Under the pieces are notes generated by a model. That model saw only the letters and a list, made by a program, of their open reading frames with translations, was not told where the DNA came from and ran no database searches. From assembly GCA_030374805.1 (NCBI GenBank), contig JARGSG010000012.1, positions 1,116,001 through 1,180,000 of the forward strand: DNA of 64,000 nucleotides, given 5' to 3'. The position numbers and the translations under genes were made by a program. The DNA comes from Gracilaria gracilis. Lineage: Eukaryota > Rhodophyta > Florideophyceae > Gracilariales > Gracilariaceae. Below, piece by piece: positions 63,100 through 64,000 of the stretch (position 1 is the stretch's first letter; the number at the start of each line of letters is the position of its first letter).

Positions 63100-64000
63100 G
63101 AGAATACATGAGGAAAAGGGCGTTAGCGTTTCGACAAGATTGCGAAATAGCGATCTATGTGAACGTACGGATATACTTTCCTTTCTCATTCACTCTCTTT
63201 TCATGAGCACCTAAGCCCAATTACCACTTGATGGGGAACGTACGAACTAATCACAAAAGGAGAGCGTACACAAGAAAACTAAAAATGTAACTCCAGGCTT
63301 TTTAGACGTCGCGAGTGTCACCCACTGTTTCCCACATCTCTGCAGTCTCTTAAAGGAATGTAACCTAGTCTGTTCTATGGAGCCGTAGTTTGCGAGAAAG
63401 TGGAAGTCGGCAGCAAGTTTGAAGTTATGCATGACACAAGTTTGTATTGCATTGTCCTTCTACTTAGTAAGGTAAGGACGTTTTACCATTGTACGACCCT
63501 CTGTCCAGTCACTGCCCGTGTACTAGTTCTTACAGCGTGCTGTTCTGTTCTTGCCGCATATCATGATTGGGACAACTTCAGAAGGAACTGCACTACCGAA
63601 AACTTTACACTCTGCACAACACACTCAAAACGTTTATACCAGCCATATAAATAAGCTCGCACTTCTTCGCACATTGTTTCACCCGGATTGTTTCTTCCAC
63701 AAAATGTTCCCGTTTCTCACACAAAATGCTCCCGGAAGCCCTGCTATTTTTCGATATGATACCAAGGAGCACCTCAAGGAGAGTCTAGCAAGTATGTCAA
63801 CCGTTCTTCACTACATTCATGAGATCTAAAATACTTTTGAACTAACTCTATTGACTGAGATTCTTCCAACAGGCAATTAATCAGAGACTTTGCCACCGAA
63901 TTGTAGAGCTTGAGCTGCCCACTCACCACCTCAAGATCTCCCATTCGCTGCTTGTGGTAACGACGTAAAGTTTGACTTCGCAGGTATAACTGAACAGAAC
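63100..64000. other. No recognisable gene
   Basis: Short frames only, including 63400-63654 (+). Earlier exons of the transporter-like gene on the minus strand would be expected here, but no membrane segment I can defend is readable. Confidence 0.35.

Overview
This is nuclear DNA of a eukaryote. The reasons are LINEs with poly(A) tails, LTR elements with 5-bp target duplications, short GT-AG introns (one with a CTAAC branch site), and a piece of eukaryotic 18S rRNA running into ITS1. The 18S fragment looks more like an alga of the red or wider Archaeplastida type than an animal or fungus, but it is only 171 nt and the lineage is a tentative inference. More than 80% of the window is transposable-element sequence, much of it nested. 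Host or host-like DNA is limited to about 1-4012, 17287-18362 and 59093-64000.

Layout: (1) 1-4017 is host DNA with a PIF/Harbinger-type transposase relic at 2095-2604. (2) 4018-17281 is a minus-strand Copia-type LTR element with duplication catat. It carries an antisense accessory gene whose second half resembles a papain-fold cysteine peptidase. Inside it, with duplication gtgtg, lies a second LTR element (6892-12989) with no recognisable gag or pol and about 65 copies of the dyad CCC-N3-5-GGG. (3) 17287-18362 holds a hypothetical gene cut off by another copy of that second element (18363-19033). (4) 19034-41752 is a rearranged mosaic of LINE and Copia pieces. One LINE insertion here is joined through 9 shared bases to 18S rRNA/ITS1, and one Copia insertion is split into two oppositely oriented halves that keep the same target duplication. 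(5) 41753-59092 is a three-level nest: Gypsy element B contains Gypsy element A, which contains a young Copia element (about 1% LTR divergence). (6) 59093-64000 is host DNA with a decayed or error-laden P4-ATPase gene and an auxin-efflux-carrier-like gene with short introns.

How the parts relate: the full-length Copia 5' ends seen here have a primer-binding site complementary to the initiator-tRNA anticodon arm, the half-tRNA priming known from Drosophila copia. Two Copia families also share a conserved leader segment. The longest LINE copy is altered in the RT FADD box, while a 5'-truncated copy keeps it, so these copies were probably mobilised by a source elsewhere. LTR comparisons by eye give about 7% (outer Copia), 4% (nested CCC/GGG element), 3% (Gypsy A), 2% (Gypsy B) and 1% (innermost Copia); the Gypsy A and B values rest on few differences. 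Some mosaic junctions and homopolymer shifts could be assembly or long-read errors, and this is noted where it matters.
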